NCBI GenBank assembly: GCA_002778195.1
Contig: PCDI01000011.1
Location: 550,362 to 614,361, forward strand
Direction: 5' to 3'
DNA: 64,000 nucleotides
From: Raffaelea ambrosiae
Lineage: Eukaryota > Ascomycota > Sordariomycetes > Ophiostomatales > Ophiostomataceae
Shown: in pieces, positions 1 to 10,727 of the stretch
Numbering within the stretch: the first letter of the stretch is position 1
Layout of the letters: every line of letters begins with the position of its first letter
Notes under the pieces: model-generated
The model's input: only the letters and a program-made list of their open reading frames with translations
Databases searched by the model: none
What the model was told of the DNA's origin: nothing
Translations under genes and position numbers: made by a program

Positions 1-437
1 TTCTCTTTTTCGTTGTCCATTTGTTTCGTTTCGTGTGCTGCGTCCTGCTTGTTTGGTAACTAGTTCCTTTCCCATACACGTTTCTCCCGTGGCTGCTATG
101 TCTGGGTTAGTCCCCCCCCCCCTAATCAATAAATTTCCAGCCCCTGGTCCCGTCTCGAAGACGGATTATTATAGTACTGCTAATTATGCCTTGGGCGAGT
201 TGTCACAGTCCGCTTTCCGGAAGGCTTTGTTTTTTTCTTTCTTTCAATCTCATTCTTTCCCTATGTATGTAGTTAGTTAATCAATGCTGGGTATCACTTT
301 GTTTCCTCACCCCCCCCCCCCCCTTCTCCAAAATGCCGACTTTCAAGTACATGTGGCACAACCAACTCCAAGAATCAAAAGCGCCCCCTCTTCGCACGCA
401 TCCTATTGTTGCCGCAACTTTCACAATCTTGCTTGTC
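1..437. other. 3' flank of the Crt10-like gene, no gene seen
   Basis: This stretch lies downstream of the minus-strand Crt10-like gene. It contains a 14-nt C run (310-323) and a shorter C run near 113-122. I see no convincing reading frame; it should include the 3' untranslated region of the neighbouring gene. Confidence 0.5.
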
Positions 438-1741
438 CTAGCTAGCCACCGTATACGGCAATTTAGGGCTGTCTGGTCCACCGCTGCCCATGCTCGGTTT
501 CTTCTCTTCAATGTAGTATTGCAGGATCGTGTGATCCATGTAGTGCAGAATCAACCGCCACCGCCGCGGCCCTCTCGCAGCGGCTGCAATCTTGGCTACC
601 CGCGGTCGCTTATTGCGGCTGTTGCTGGTGTTGTCCACTCGCAGGTGCAGCGGGGCAGACCCTGGCTCCGGCACCTGCGACACGGCCAGCCCCAGCAGAC
701 AGCACGGCGGTTGCAGGGACTCTTCGGATGCGCGCGGCAGCACCCACTCGAGCCGGAAGCTGCGCGCCGGGATGCCGACCCGCCGGTGTGAGACAGGTGC
801 GTGAAGGTCGCTGCTGATCAGGCGCAACAGCGAAACCCGGCCAGACATGCCTCCAGCAATGATCAGACCAATCTCGGGGATGATGTGCAGCAGGCTGATT
901 CGGTCATACGGCTCATCCATGTCCCACAGCCGTGGTGTGGGACTGGAGGCACTGCTGTGAACGCCGGGGGGGAGGAGCAGGCTCGGGCTGTTGGAGGCCG
1001 GCTGAGTCGGCGGTGGCGGCGGCGGAGGCGGCGACACTCCCGACAGCATGGCTTCGAAAAAAGAGGCCAACATTGCCGCCGGCTGCTGTGCCTGTGCCTG
1101 TGCTTGTGCCTGTGCTTGTGGGGATGCGGTGTCCGTGTTCAGGAAGGAAAACAGGTCCGTGATCTGTACGTCGTCCTGTGTCGGTGGCGGCAAGAGCAGC
1201 CGCAGAAATATGGACGACGTCTCCGACAGGTGGGTGGAGAACAGCTGGACCGACTGGCGAAACGTGCGCATGATAGCAAACCGCGAAGCCATGTCCACAA
1301 GACCGAGCGCTACACCGGGCTCGTAGTGTCGAATCTTGTCGTGTTCGCGGTCCAGCTGCAGGCGCATAGTGGAGGACCGGCGCTGCGGGTGCAAGTCCTC
1401 CAGCATCGCAACGAGCTTGCAGGGATCCGACGGGCCGCGCCAGTAGAGGCCGGTGCTGGGACAGATGATCACTTCGAACCTGACGCCTTGTCGTTTCTCG
1501 AAGCCAAAGTCCAGTGGCTCGTACTGGCAGTTGCCAAGCCGAACGCCGTTTGGCACCAGGCTGCTCCAAGATCGCAAGGCAAGGTCCTGTGCCAGCGACA
1601 GACTCAAGGACGCCGGCACGGAGAGTGCCTGCACCGCCTCTGCATGCTGTCTGGCCTGCTTTACCGTGTGGATACCGGAAGCTGTAGCCGCGGCGTTCCC
1701 GCTGCCTCCCGCTCCGGAGCCGCTTCTGCTGTTGTTGCTGC

Positions 1742-1774
<33 letters not shown>

Positions 1775-3561
1775 GGCTGCTGCTGCTGCGGCTGCTCCTA
1801 TTGCCCCGATTGCCCCGATTGCCCCGATTGCCCGATGTCGCCGACCACATAGCTCGCTGTCGGACCTGCAGCTCCAAGCTGTGCATATCGTTGATGAGCG
1901 CGGTAATGGTTCTGCCCTGGTCAAAAGGCTCGTAGGGGTACCCTCGGGGCCGTCCGCGGTCGTTCACAGAAGATACATCCATGCTTCGCGCGATGCCGAC
2001 ACAGTTGCCCCCGTGCGGGAACTCGACACCTGGCGACGCCGGCATGGACTGGGTCTTGAGGAAAGCTGACTGCGGCAACACCAGAGCTCCCCAGCCGTTG
2101 AGTCCCCCTCCAGGGCCGTTATGCGTGTGGGTGCCAAGCAAATCCGGGGCGGCCAGGGAGATGGGATTGGTGCCGACGCGCCAGATGTCCAGGAACCACG
2201 CGGTGCCGTCAATACCGACTCCAACGATCTTGTCCGCATCGCCGTTTGCATTGTCGCTGAAGCTGATGCTGGGCACATTGGTGCCGCCGACGCCGAGGGG
2301 CAGGATGATGCGCCAGTTCCGTTTGCGTTTGCGCAGATGCTGCTCGAGCCGAAGGGCGCTGTAGCCGCTCCATGTTGGCGGCGCGAAGGTCCCAGGTTCG
2401 ATGTCCGGCTCGTGCTGGCTTCCACCCGCGGCCCCTCCCGTGGCCTGGCTCGTGGTATCGTCCTGGTTCAGTGCGCAGGCAAAGACGGTGACCTCGGCCA
2501 GGTTCGAGCTGACGGCAATCAGGCGCGACTGCGCGTGGACGGCCAAGCCCCACGCCGACTTTCCTACCGTCTCGCGGAAGAAGGGCCGGGGCTTCTCGAG
2601 GCCGTGGCCGCGACGAGGGGGCGCGCATCTGCTGGCCGGACACTGCGCACGCCGTTGCTCGGCCCAGCGGTGACGCTGGTCAATGTAGTCCACAATGGCC
2701 TCTGTGTAGTAGGCGATGACGTCACCGTCATCGTAGGCAAGCAGGAGAATCTCCTTGTCGCCAAAGTCGCCAACGACGACATGGTTGGCCTGGTGGCCAA
2801 AGTTCGGCTCGATATGCCCACGGATGATCCTGCCTGCCTTGCTGGGGGGTGGCCGGAGCACAAGCTCGGGACCCGGCAGGATTTCGGGGGCGGCCTGCGG
2901 ACAGTAGACGTGGATCTTATCTTGATACACGGCGAAGTAAAGCTGGTCATGTCAGGGGTCATGTCAGGGAGGAGAAAGACAATTGGGCAGATGGAGACAC
3001 AAAGATGAAGAAGCAGAAGCCTCGCTTACGTTGTAACGCTGAGACAGGGCCGTCAGGTTCATCCGAACACGCGCAACCCGCGGGAAGTGCGGTCCCGTCG
3101 GCAGGCTGCTGCCGGCATACGCCCCCGGATTCGTGTCCGTGGCCGCAAACCCGCTTGCGGGGGGGTCGACATCTTCGTCCTCCTCGTCGGCGTCTGCGTC
3201 TGTCATTGTGTCGGCGTTTTCGCCGGCAGCGTCACCGTCGTCTTCGGTGTCGTCGTCGTCATCGTTGTCCTGGGAGCTGAAGTAGGACACCAGACTGTCG
3301 TAGATGTGTTGTCGCACACCGGGACCAAACTGTTCCCGTTAGTTTGTGCTCGGTGCCGGACAGCCTCCATTGCGCGTCTCGACGCCATGGGCCAGAACCG
3401 CCCCCCAGCATGTCCAATTGACTTACCCTGCTCTCGGCAGTCTGGATGCCAACCCTCGGCAGCACCCACACGCTCTCGATGTCGCCCGTGTCATGATCCG
3501 GAATGCCGTTGGGAGACTCGGAATAGTGCCCGGCTGAGCCCCCCGAGCTGTTGGGGTCCAT
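438..3561 (-). CDS. Crt10-family protein (putative regulator of ribonucleotide reductase genes)
   Basis: Three exons give a 979-aa product: 3427-3561, 3030-3329 and 438-2942. Both introns (97 and 87 nt) have GTAAGT/GTAAGC donors and CAG acceptors, and phase 0 is kept; intron 1 has an ACTAAC branch site before its acceptor. The order of segments matches the fungal Crt10 family: an N-terminal GVRQHIYDSLVSYF segment, an acidic Asp/Glu stretch (about residues 66-100), then ALSQRYNLYFAVYQDKIHVY across intron 2, a WD-like block (VVVGDFGDKEILLLAYDDGD) and a C-terminal LHYMDHTILQYYIEEKK. Length is close to yeast Crt10 (about 960 aa). In yeast Crt10 acts in repression of RNR genes; that role is inferred here from family only. 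Low-complexity insertions (GNR repeats, a Ser/Asn tract, QA repeats, a proline run) sit in the large exon. The ATG was chosen because it opens exon 1 just after an upstream TG microsatellite. Confidence 0.85.
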
Positions 3562-3583
3562 ATCGACGGCCTCTCTCGCCCCC

Positions 3584-3586
<3 letters not shown>

Positions 3587-3626
<40 letters not shown>
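3587..3626. repeat. (TG)20 microsatellite
   Basis: An uninterrupted dinucleotide run of 20 units ends 25 nt upstream of the Crt10-like start codon. It therefore sits in the leader or core promoter of that minus-strand gene, where it reads CA on the sense strand. Length variation here could affect expression; that is inference. Confidence 0.95.
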
Positions 3627-3631
<5 letters not shown>

Positions 3632-4404
3632 CGGTACGATACGATACCGGCGCTGTTCTCGCAATAGCTCAGACGATCAAAGAGGATCGCGACGACGTCG
3701 TAACAGCAGCGATGTCGGTGGCAGCGGCAGCGACAGTAGCACCAGCAGAGGCGACGAGGACACGGCCGGGATACGCATCGAGCATGGAAGGAGACAAATT
3801 TTTGTAGAGAGAGGTCGACTAGACAGATGCAGTCAAGAGAGAGAGAGAGACAAGAAAAGCCTAAAAGTAGTTGACATATATATATATCGATATCGTGGCT
3901 CTTGTCGAGGCTGTTCTCTGCTGGAGAGGGAGAAAACCAACGGTCCGTTTGGACGCTGGGGGGCGGCTGGGGGTTGTTAGAGATGGTGTAAGGATAATAT
4001 CAACCGAAAAACAGGGCTCGAGAAGAGCCTCGATGGTCGTCGAGAAGTGAAGTGGTGGTTGTCAAGGAGATGTGCTCGAGGGAAGAGGCGAGAGAAAGGT
4101 GTCGACAATCGTGCGAGGCAAGTCGGGAAGGCGCGATGGTGGCCAAAGAAGGAAGGCGCACCCCGTGCGTGGCTACCCTGTAGGTCTCGTGGTGTTGGGT
4201 GGTGGTTGCGAAAGGCGGAGATGAATGGTGATTGTCGTCTGGTGGTGGTGGGCCGTGCGCTTTGTCAGGCTCGCCCTTCTTCGGTGTGGGGAGACCGAGA
4301 TCACACCAGCATAGTACTTTGTACTCGTACATATTACGAGTAGTACATTGCTCGCATTGGTCCGGCTTTGGTTCCAAGGCGAAGCTCTGACAATCCACAC
4401 GCTG

Positions 4405-4439
4405 ATTGGCTGCTGGATCGAACAGTGTGCTGCGATTGG
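4405..4439 (-). promoter_or_regulatory. Paired CCAAT boxes
   Basis: Two GATTGGC elements (ATTGG cores at 4405-4409 and 4435-4439) read CCAAT on the sense strand of the Crt10-like gene, about 850 nt upstream of its ATG. Their cores are exactly 30 bp apart, close to three helical turns. CCAAT is the site of the fungal HAP/CBC complex. Assignment to this promoter is inference, and the distance is rather long. Confidence 0.3.
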
Positions 4440-5049
4440 CTCATATTTCACTATTCAAGTACCTTGTTTCTTTTACCATTCCCGCCCCACAACTTGCTTT
4501 CCTGGCCAAGGGTTTTTTGCTCTTGGAAGCAAGGCTGGAGAAAAAGGAAGGGGGGAGGTGCAGTAGGGACATCCTCGCTAGCGGAGCACACACGGATTGC
4601 GCTGTACTGATGACGACACCGGCCCGCCCCGGAGGGCTGTGCTGCTGGTCCGCCAATGTGGCATGGTGGTCCTCACGGCTTTATTTCAGGAGGGATCGTC
4701 AAGATCGGATTCGGATAATAAGATATTATTAGATATGCCACGCGCAGATTTGCAGTTCGTGGGATTCTATGTCTGGGGAAGGGTATTTGCAAAACTTTTT
4801 ATTCACGTTCAGGGAGTATCTCAAACAGCCGCCCAAAGATGACCAGACAAGCATACCAAAAAAAAGAAAAGAAGAAAAGAAACAATAGAGGGGAATAACC
4901 ATAAAGGATAACCCTATTTTACCCGTGGGACTCCATAGAGCCAAAAGTCGCACCCAAAAAAGAATGAAATAAAAAAAGGAGTGAAGATCAGGAGTCCAGA
5001 AAAGGAATGAGACAAAATTAAACCCCATCTCATGCGTCTTGCACGAAGT

Positions 5050-5073
5050 GGCATCGTTCGCAAGAACGATGCC
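5050..5073. other. Perfect 10-bp hairpin with GCAA tetraloop
   Basis: Arms GGCATCGTTC and GAACGATGCC are perfectly complementary and enclose GCAA, a GNRA-type loop if the plus strand is transcribed. On the minus strand the loop reads TTGC. It lies about 275 nt downstream of the GH5 stop codon, so it may fall in that gene's 3' untranslated region. Confidence 0.45.
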
Positions 5074-5347
5074 TGGTATCATATGTTAAAAAAGGGAAAG
5101 ATAAGGCAGAAAGAAAAGCCGCCGACCGTCATCCGGAAACAATGCGGCGGCGGGAAGCAAAAACGACCCAAAAGAGGTATCCAAGAACAGAATAGTCCAA
5201 AAAGAAGATAGATCCACTCTCCCATCTCAGTGAAGCCCAAACGAAGCCTCAAAACAACACGCAGCGGGGCGAAAGGAAAAGCGCGGCTGCGTGAGCGACC
5301 GGAAGAGGATCAAAACAGAACCCCCCCCTGGTCTCCGCGCACGGCGT

Positions 5348-6652
5348 TCACCACTGCGGTATCGCGCCGCTGGGGGGCTCGCCCTTCTGTACCACCATCA
5401 GCTCCGTCATGTCCCGCATGCGGTAGTCCAGCACCGGCGTGATCCAGTCGTCCTCGACCAAGGAATACGTCTCCTTCTCGTCGTTGGCGGGCTTGCGCGG
5501 GTTCAGAGCCCAGTAGCCAAAGTCGGCGTCCATGGACTGGAGGAAGCGCATCAGGTTCTGCCAGTAGTTGGCATCGCCCACGGACGGCTCGTGCGGCGCG
5601 CCAAACTCGCCCACCCACACGGGGTCCAGGTTGCCCTCGACCAGGTACGCCCAGTGCTTGCGCATGGACCGCACAAACGACGCATACCCGCGCTGGGCAA
5701 ACCGCCCCCCGCGGCTGCCCCAGCCCGACCAGCTGTACACGTGCGCCGAATACACCACGCGGTGGTCCACATCCAGGACGACCGGGCGCTGCGCCGCGCC
5801 GCGCAGATCGTTGCCCGACTCGGTGCCGCCCACCACGATCAGCCAGTTCGGGTTCATCTTGAGCAGCCGGTTGCCGCAGCGCTCGGCGGCCGTGGCCCAG
5901 CGCTCCCAGGTCATGGTGCCCCACAGGCCGCGCACCTCGTTGCGCAGATCCGCGCCCACGACGTACGGGTTGTGGACAAAGGGCCGCATCACCGTCTCCC
6001 AGTGCTCGATCCACTGGTCCTCGGTCTGGCGCACGCGGCACAGCGCCTTCGGCAGGTGATCGTTGGCCCAGGCCGCGTCGCAGGGGTCGGCGCCGCAGCA
6101 CCACGTGGCCTGGGTGATGTGGTTGTTGATAATGACGGCAATGCCGGCGTCCGTCAGCGCCTTCACCACGGCCTCGAACACGGCCAGGGCCGGCTGTCCC
6201 ATCAGATCCGGGTTGGCGGCCACACGCTTCGGCGGCACCTTGGGGTTGGTGATGACCAGCTCGTCCGAGTACGGCAGGCGCACCGAGTTGAAGCCCAGCG
6301 TGCGGATGGTCTGGGCAATGACGTCGCGGTGCTGGACGTCGAGCCCGCCCGGGATGAAGTGCTCGTCGCTGGCCCCGTACCAGTTGACCGACGACAGCTT
6401 GAAGCGCCGGCCTGTAGCGTCAATGATGTTGCGTCCGCGGGTGCGCAGTGGCATCTTGTAGTCGTCTATGAAGGAATCGGCAGCCGGGGTGCCGAGCGGC
6501 TGCTGGGCAAACCGCTGTGCGCCGGGGTCGGGCTGCCATGGCGCAGCCAGCGCGGCCTCCGACCTCCATAGATAGTGGAAGAAGCTACCGGCGAGCAGAA
6601 CGACCAGTATGAGGATCATACGGGACGTATTGGACTGAAACCTGGCCAACAT
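5348..6652 (-). CDS. Membrane-anchored glycoside hydrolase family 5 protein (endoglucanase-like)
   Basis: A single exon encodes 434 aa. Residues 12-29 form a hydrophobic signal anchor (MILILVVLLAGSFFHYLW) after a short basic N-terminus, suggesting a type II membrane enzyme facing the secretory lumen or cell surface. The catalytic domain (about 65-415) has the GH5 signature residues: Arg125 in the VRLPYS strand, NNH at 176-178, the acid/base Glu239 in DLRNE, His304/Tyr306 in HVYSW, and the nucleophile Glu349 in VGEFG, followed by Trp381. GH5 enzymes cleave beta-1,4 or beta-1,3/1,6-linked glycans by a retaining mechanism; the exact substrate cannot be read from sequence. The frame stays open for 35 codons upstream, but this ATG was preferred because the N-terminus then starts directly before the anchor. 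No cellulose-binding module is present. Confidence 0.92.
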   Translation of the reverse strand: MLARFQSNTSRMILILVVLLAGSFFHYLWRSEAALAAPWQPDPGAQRFAQQPLGTPAADSFIDDYKMPLRTRGRNIIDATGRRFKLSSVNWYGASDEHFIPGGLDVQHRDVIAQTIRTLGFNSVRLPYSDELVITNPKVPPKRVAANPDLMGQPALAVFEAVVKALTDAGIAVIINNHITQATWCCGADPCDAAWANDHLPKALCRVRQTEDQWIEHWETVMRPFVHNPYVVGADLRNEVRGLWGTMTWERWATAAERCGNRLLKMNPNWLIVVGGTESGNDLRGAAQRPVVLDVDHRVVYSAHVYSWSGWGSRGGRFAQRGYASFVRSMRKHWAYLVEGNLDPVWVGEFGAPHEPSVGDANYWQNLMRFLQSMDADFGYWALNPRKPANDEKETYSLVEDDWITPVLDYRMRDMTELMVVQKGEPPSGAIPQW

Positions 6653-9600
6653 TGGTGCGAGTGTGTGCGTGCGTGTGTGTGAAAGTGAATTTTTATACGA
6701 GCTGTGGGGAGATTGGGTGTATCGGATCTCGATGTCTGCGATAAGAGCTGCTAACACGACGAGTTATGTGCGTAAGATACTCCAACAAACAGGACGAAAA
6801 TTAAAAACGAGCTAAGCGAGTGACGGTGCTAGCGTATAGGATTGACGTAAGTGTGCGTGTTGTTGATTGTATGCTTCCTATGTGTGTGCAATGCATGCCG
6901 TGCTGTTGCGTATACTGCAGAGGCCGTCTGTGGTGGATAGCTGCGTGTAAATACGACGACGATAGGCTTTGCTGTAGGGTAGGATCATCTATGTCCGAGA
7001 CGGGGGAGTTGTTCGTGTCACGCCATAGGAACGGCCGGGGGAAACAGAAAAGAAGAGGGAAGGGGAGGAGGGATAGAAGGCAGTCGGATGGATGCAGGTC
7101 GAGATCGGATTAAGTAGTCGCGTGCCCGTCGAAGCTGCTGGAGACGAGCTTTGGGCTGGCCAGGATTGGCGCTGCGCGAAGGGAGCAACGGGACTTCGGG
7201 GTGGTCGGAAGAGGTGGTCGGACGGTGCTAGCAGACTATGTAGTTGCGTGCGGAACCTTCGGCCTGGCACGCTAGCACTGTCTTTTTGTGGTTGGCGAGA
7301 GCTGAGTGGTCACCGCAGGGTGCCAGCGGGCGAGTGGTCAGGCGGGGAGTGGCCACTGGCGCCGTCCTGCGTCGGAGTTTGCGCGCTGATGGCTTGGGCC
7401 ATCTGCCCTGGCCGGTTTCTTCGTAATCGGGTGTCCTGTCTCACTGGCTGGATTCTCCCTCCAGTCGGCGGGGTACTTCAGTGGCAACGACTGTAGGACT
7501 GTCTGAGTCTCGAAGCCTTGTTCTGGCCGGCGTATCGATGTCCGTCCTTTTGCTTCCCGCAAAGCGTTCCGCGGCCGGGCTTTCGTCTGGCTGTCGCTGT
7601 CTTGCTGCTGGCTGTCTTGCTGTAGGCTGTCGGAACCCTGCAGTGTCTCGTCGGGCTGGCATGCGTATTCGCGCTCGTCTCGGACCTGCTCGGCTGCTTG
7701 GGACTTTGTGGCCAGCTACCAAGTCACCAGAAGGAAAACAAATCTACCCACACTAGATGGGGAGGGCGGGGGGGGGCAAAAGTCTTGGCAAGACCCCCCT
7801 GGCACCCAGTCAGACGCCAAAAGTGCGGTCAAACACAGCGTCAGAGTACTTTGGTACTAACTACTACGCACTTTGTGACAGTAGGTTGGGGTTGTGGAAC
7901 GGAATGCCGGTGACTATCAGGAAGCAGAGCTGTTTGGAGGAACAGGAAAAAAACCAACGACGTTTGAGCAACACCAAAAGCCAACACACACACAAGCCCC
8001 ACGAAAGCCATGCGGACTGAGGCGGCGCCACCTCTCCCTTGTCGTTCGCGCTTTCCCGCTTTCCCACCTCAAGGCTGCGAGGGAAGGAGCGAGGGACGTC
8101 AGATCAGAGTGCAAGCCGCCCACGCCAGTCGCGGTCGTATCTGCACGAGCGCCATTCCATCCGACACAAGCGCACCACGAGGCTTTTGGTGCGGTGGCTT
8201 TGTTTAACCGCCATGCAGCTCCCCAAGAGTATCTTGACCGACCATCCTCCTTCCCTGGGCCGCACATCCCACCATGCGCTGCTGGCCAGCTTGGCCCTGC
8301 TAATATCGAGAAGGTCCTTTGCATCTTACGGCACCACCCGACGGCGTCGCTCGGCGGGCCAACCTAGCTGGAGCTCCATGCAAACAACCAAAGTGAGCCA
8401 GCCAGGGCCTACTGCAAGGCTACGCAAGCTTTTTTTCTTCTTTTTTTTTTTCTTTTGGAGGTGTGCTAATACCCAAAGCATGTGTACCGTCGGCATTGGT
8501 TTGGGCCGACAGGATCAGCGGCACGCGACCGCATTGACAATTTATGCACGACAACCAAACAAACACCACGAAGAGAACAGAGAACAGCAGACCAGCAGAC
8601 CAGCAGACCAGCAGACCGGAAGGGCATGCTCGTAATAGGACCCGCGTAGACAAGGCCGGACCCTTGTCGGTGGCCCGCTCACCATAGCAGCGTAGCGGTA
8701 TCGGTGGCGAGTCTCGCTTCTTCATCAGTAGTGAGTGACCACGCATGCTCGCTGCTCGTGCTACCTGCCTTTGGGGATTCCTGGGGGACATGCTCTTTCC
8801 GGGCAATTTTTTTTTTGGCTTGTCCTGTTAAGGTTATCTCGCCAAAAAAGGCTTGCTGTCTGATACCTTCCCATCTTGTCTCTCTTTTCCTCTTGGCTGA
8901 CAGCTTGGCTTTTGTGGACAACTGCGAGGATGTGCGGTGTAAGGTGTCTTACGTAGGACGGCAGGCAGGTGCAGTGTCCAACATCCCCGCTCCATTACAC
9001 ACACACACACACACACAAAAAGAATTGAACGCATCCAAGTTCCGGCCCTTCCGAGCGGCCATGTGTCTGTGCAGCTGCTGCCGCCTACCAGTAACTGATT
9101 AGTTAGCACTTGGTTTTTTTTTTCTGGGGCATTTCGTTTCCACTCTCGCCATTGGCAGTTGGGGGGGTTTCGGGCTCGGACTCTCGGTGTCTTCCAACCC
9201 GATAGGCTGTGGCCTGTTCGAGTTGTTCGAGGTGTTCTCGTGGGTTTTGGCTTCTTCTTTTTGTTTTCTCTGCGTATACAGCATGTGCTCCTGCAAGCTC
9301 TTTGACCCAATCCAGCGACAGACCACGCCCTTCTTCCCACAAACTCTTCTCACATGCATTGATATATACTTGTCTGGTTCGTACTGTGACCAATCGACGT
9401 TCGTGTCGTGACAAATTGAAACATTTGTTTCTGTTTTTCTCTTTTCTTTTTTTTTCTGTTTCTTTTCTTCTTCCATCTGCACCGAGTGCCATCTGACCCG
9501 GAAGGGGATAGTCACGTGCCCATGTATTGCCGACCAGTAACTACTCTACATGAATATATACGTGGATCGCGTGCACATTTGGTAAACTTCTCTCTGGGTT

Positions 9601-10727
9601 CTCATTTCGTGCACGCTTGGTCGACATTTCGTGGACTTCTGATTCATGTCTTTTTATTTTGGTTTGGTCTCCCGCCAGGGTCCCGGTTTACCTCCTCCTC
9701 TTTTTGTCTCTTTATACAGGGCATCTCTTTCCTTACATGACCAATGGTAGAAACACATACAAATAATGGTAATAATAACAAGGGAAATCCAACCCATGGT
9801 GCAGCACGCTTTGCTTGGTAGTCGAGGGAGAGAACCAAACACACACACACACACCAAAAAAGAAAGAAAAGAAAACACACCAGATTTCCAACCCACCGAG
9901 GAATCAGAAGCTGGGGTATTTTTTTTCTTCTACTTTTTTGGTTGCGTTTCGGTTCTCTCTCCGTGTTTTGACAGGACGCCGGAAAATACACACACAAAAA
10001 AAATAGAAAAACCATCCTTGCCACATCCCATGAAACATGTACACACAAAAAGGAAAGAGGAACAAAAACAAAGAAGTGAATATGTCCACACAAAAAAAAA
10101 AGAAAAAGAGGTATTGATATGGGGTATGAAATAAAGTTAAAGAGGATATATATATGTGTGTGTGTGCCGCGTGTGGAAATAAAGTATGGAGGAAGGTGGG
10201 TTAAAGGGAGTGTGTGTGCGACGAACACCAATTGGACGCGCCCTGCACACCACCAATGGGGCGAGAGCTCACTGGGCCGTGCGACAACTCAATCGTGAGC
10301 ATCTTTCTGAGGCTGTCTTGTCCGAGTGTCGGGACTCGCCCGCTTCTCGGACCGTCGGTCTCGTGCATGCATGCAGGCGGCCGGCGTCTCGGTCAAAAAC
10401 ACAGGCCAGTGGGGCAGACACAGCCAAGAAAAAAAAGATAGGGATTCTCTCGTAGATGCAGGCCCGAGCCAACCCTTCTTGTTTCTCCAACGGCCCAGCA
10501 CCTCTCGGGAAAGATCTTGTCGACCGTCTTCCAGAGGCAGGGGGGAGGGAGGCCATGCGACAGCTACCGCGCAAGCCTTGCGGGGAAGCCTTTGGGGCTG
10601 TGCTGCTGTCGACGTTTTTTTTTTGTTCTTGACGTCCCCGTCTTTTCGTTCGTTTCCATCGACGTTTTGTCCGTTGGCGTCCCCCGTCTTCTCCGTTTCG
10701 TCAAAACTCGTTCGTCTTGGCCCCGCC
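6653..10727. other. Intergenic region upstream of GH5, no gene seen
   Basis: About 4.1 kb separate the GH5 start from the stop of the receptor gene. It holds an AGCAGACC x4 array (8586-8617), a CA run near 8998-9018, another CA run near 9841-9854, a TATATATATGTGTG tract near 10148-10164 and many A/T homopolymers. Open frames here are short and of low-complexity composition. The left part should contain the GH5 promoter and the right part the 3' untranslated region of the receptor. Confidence 0.55.
8586..8617. repeat. AGCAGACC x4 tandem repeat
   Basis: Four perfect copies of an 8-bp unit are followed by a degenerate continuation. It lies in non-coding DNA. Confidence 0.9.

Larger units (their letters stand above)
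3627..5347. other. Intergenic region between the Crt10-like promoter and GH5 3' end
   Basis: No gene is seen. The region contains a GA run (about 3838-3851), a TATATATATA tract (3877-3887), two CCAAT elements (4405-4439), a perfect GNRA-loop hairpin (5050-5073) and A-rich sequence near 4860-4980. It must hold the promoter of the Crt10-like gene and the 3' untranslated region of the GH5 gene, since both are transcribed leftward. Confidence 0.6.
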
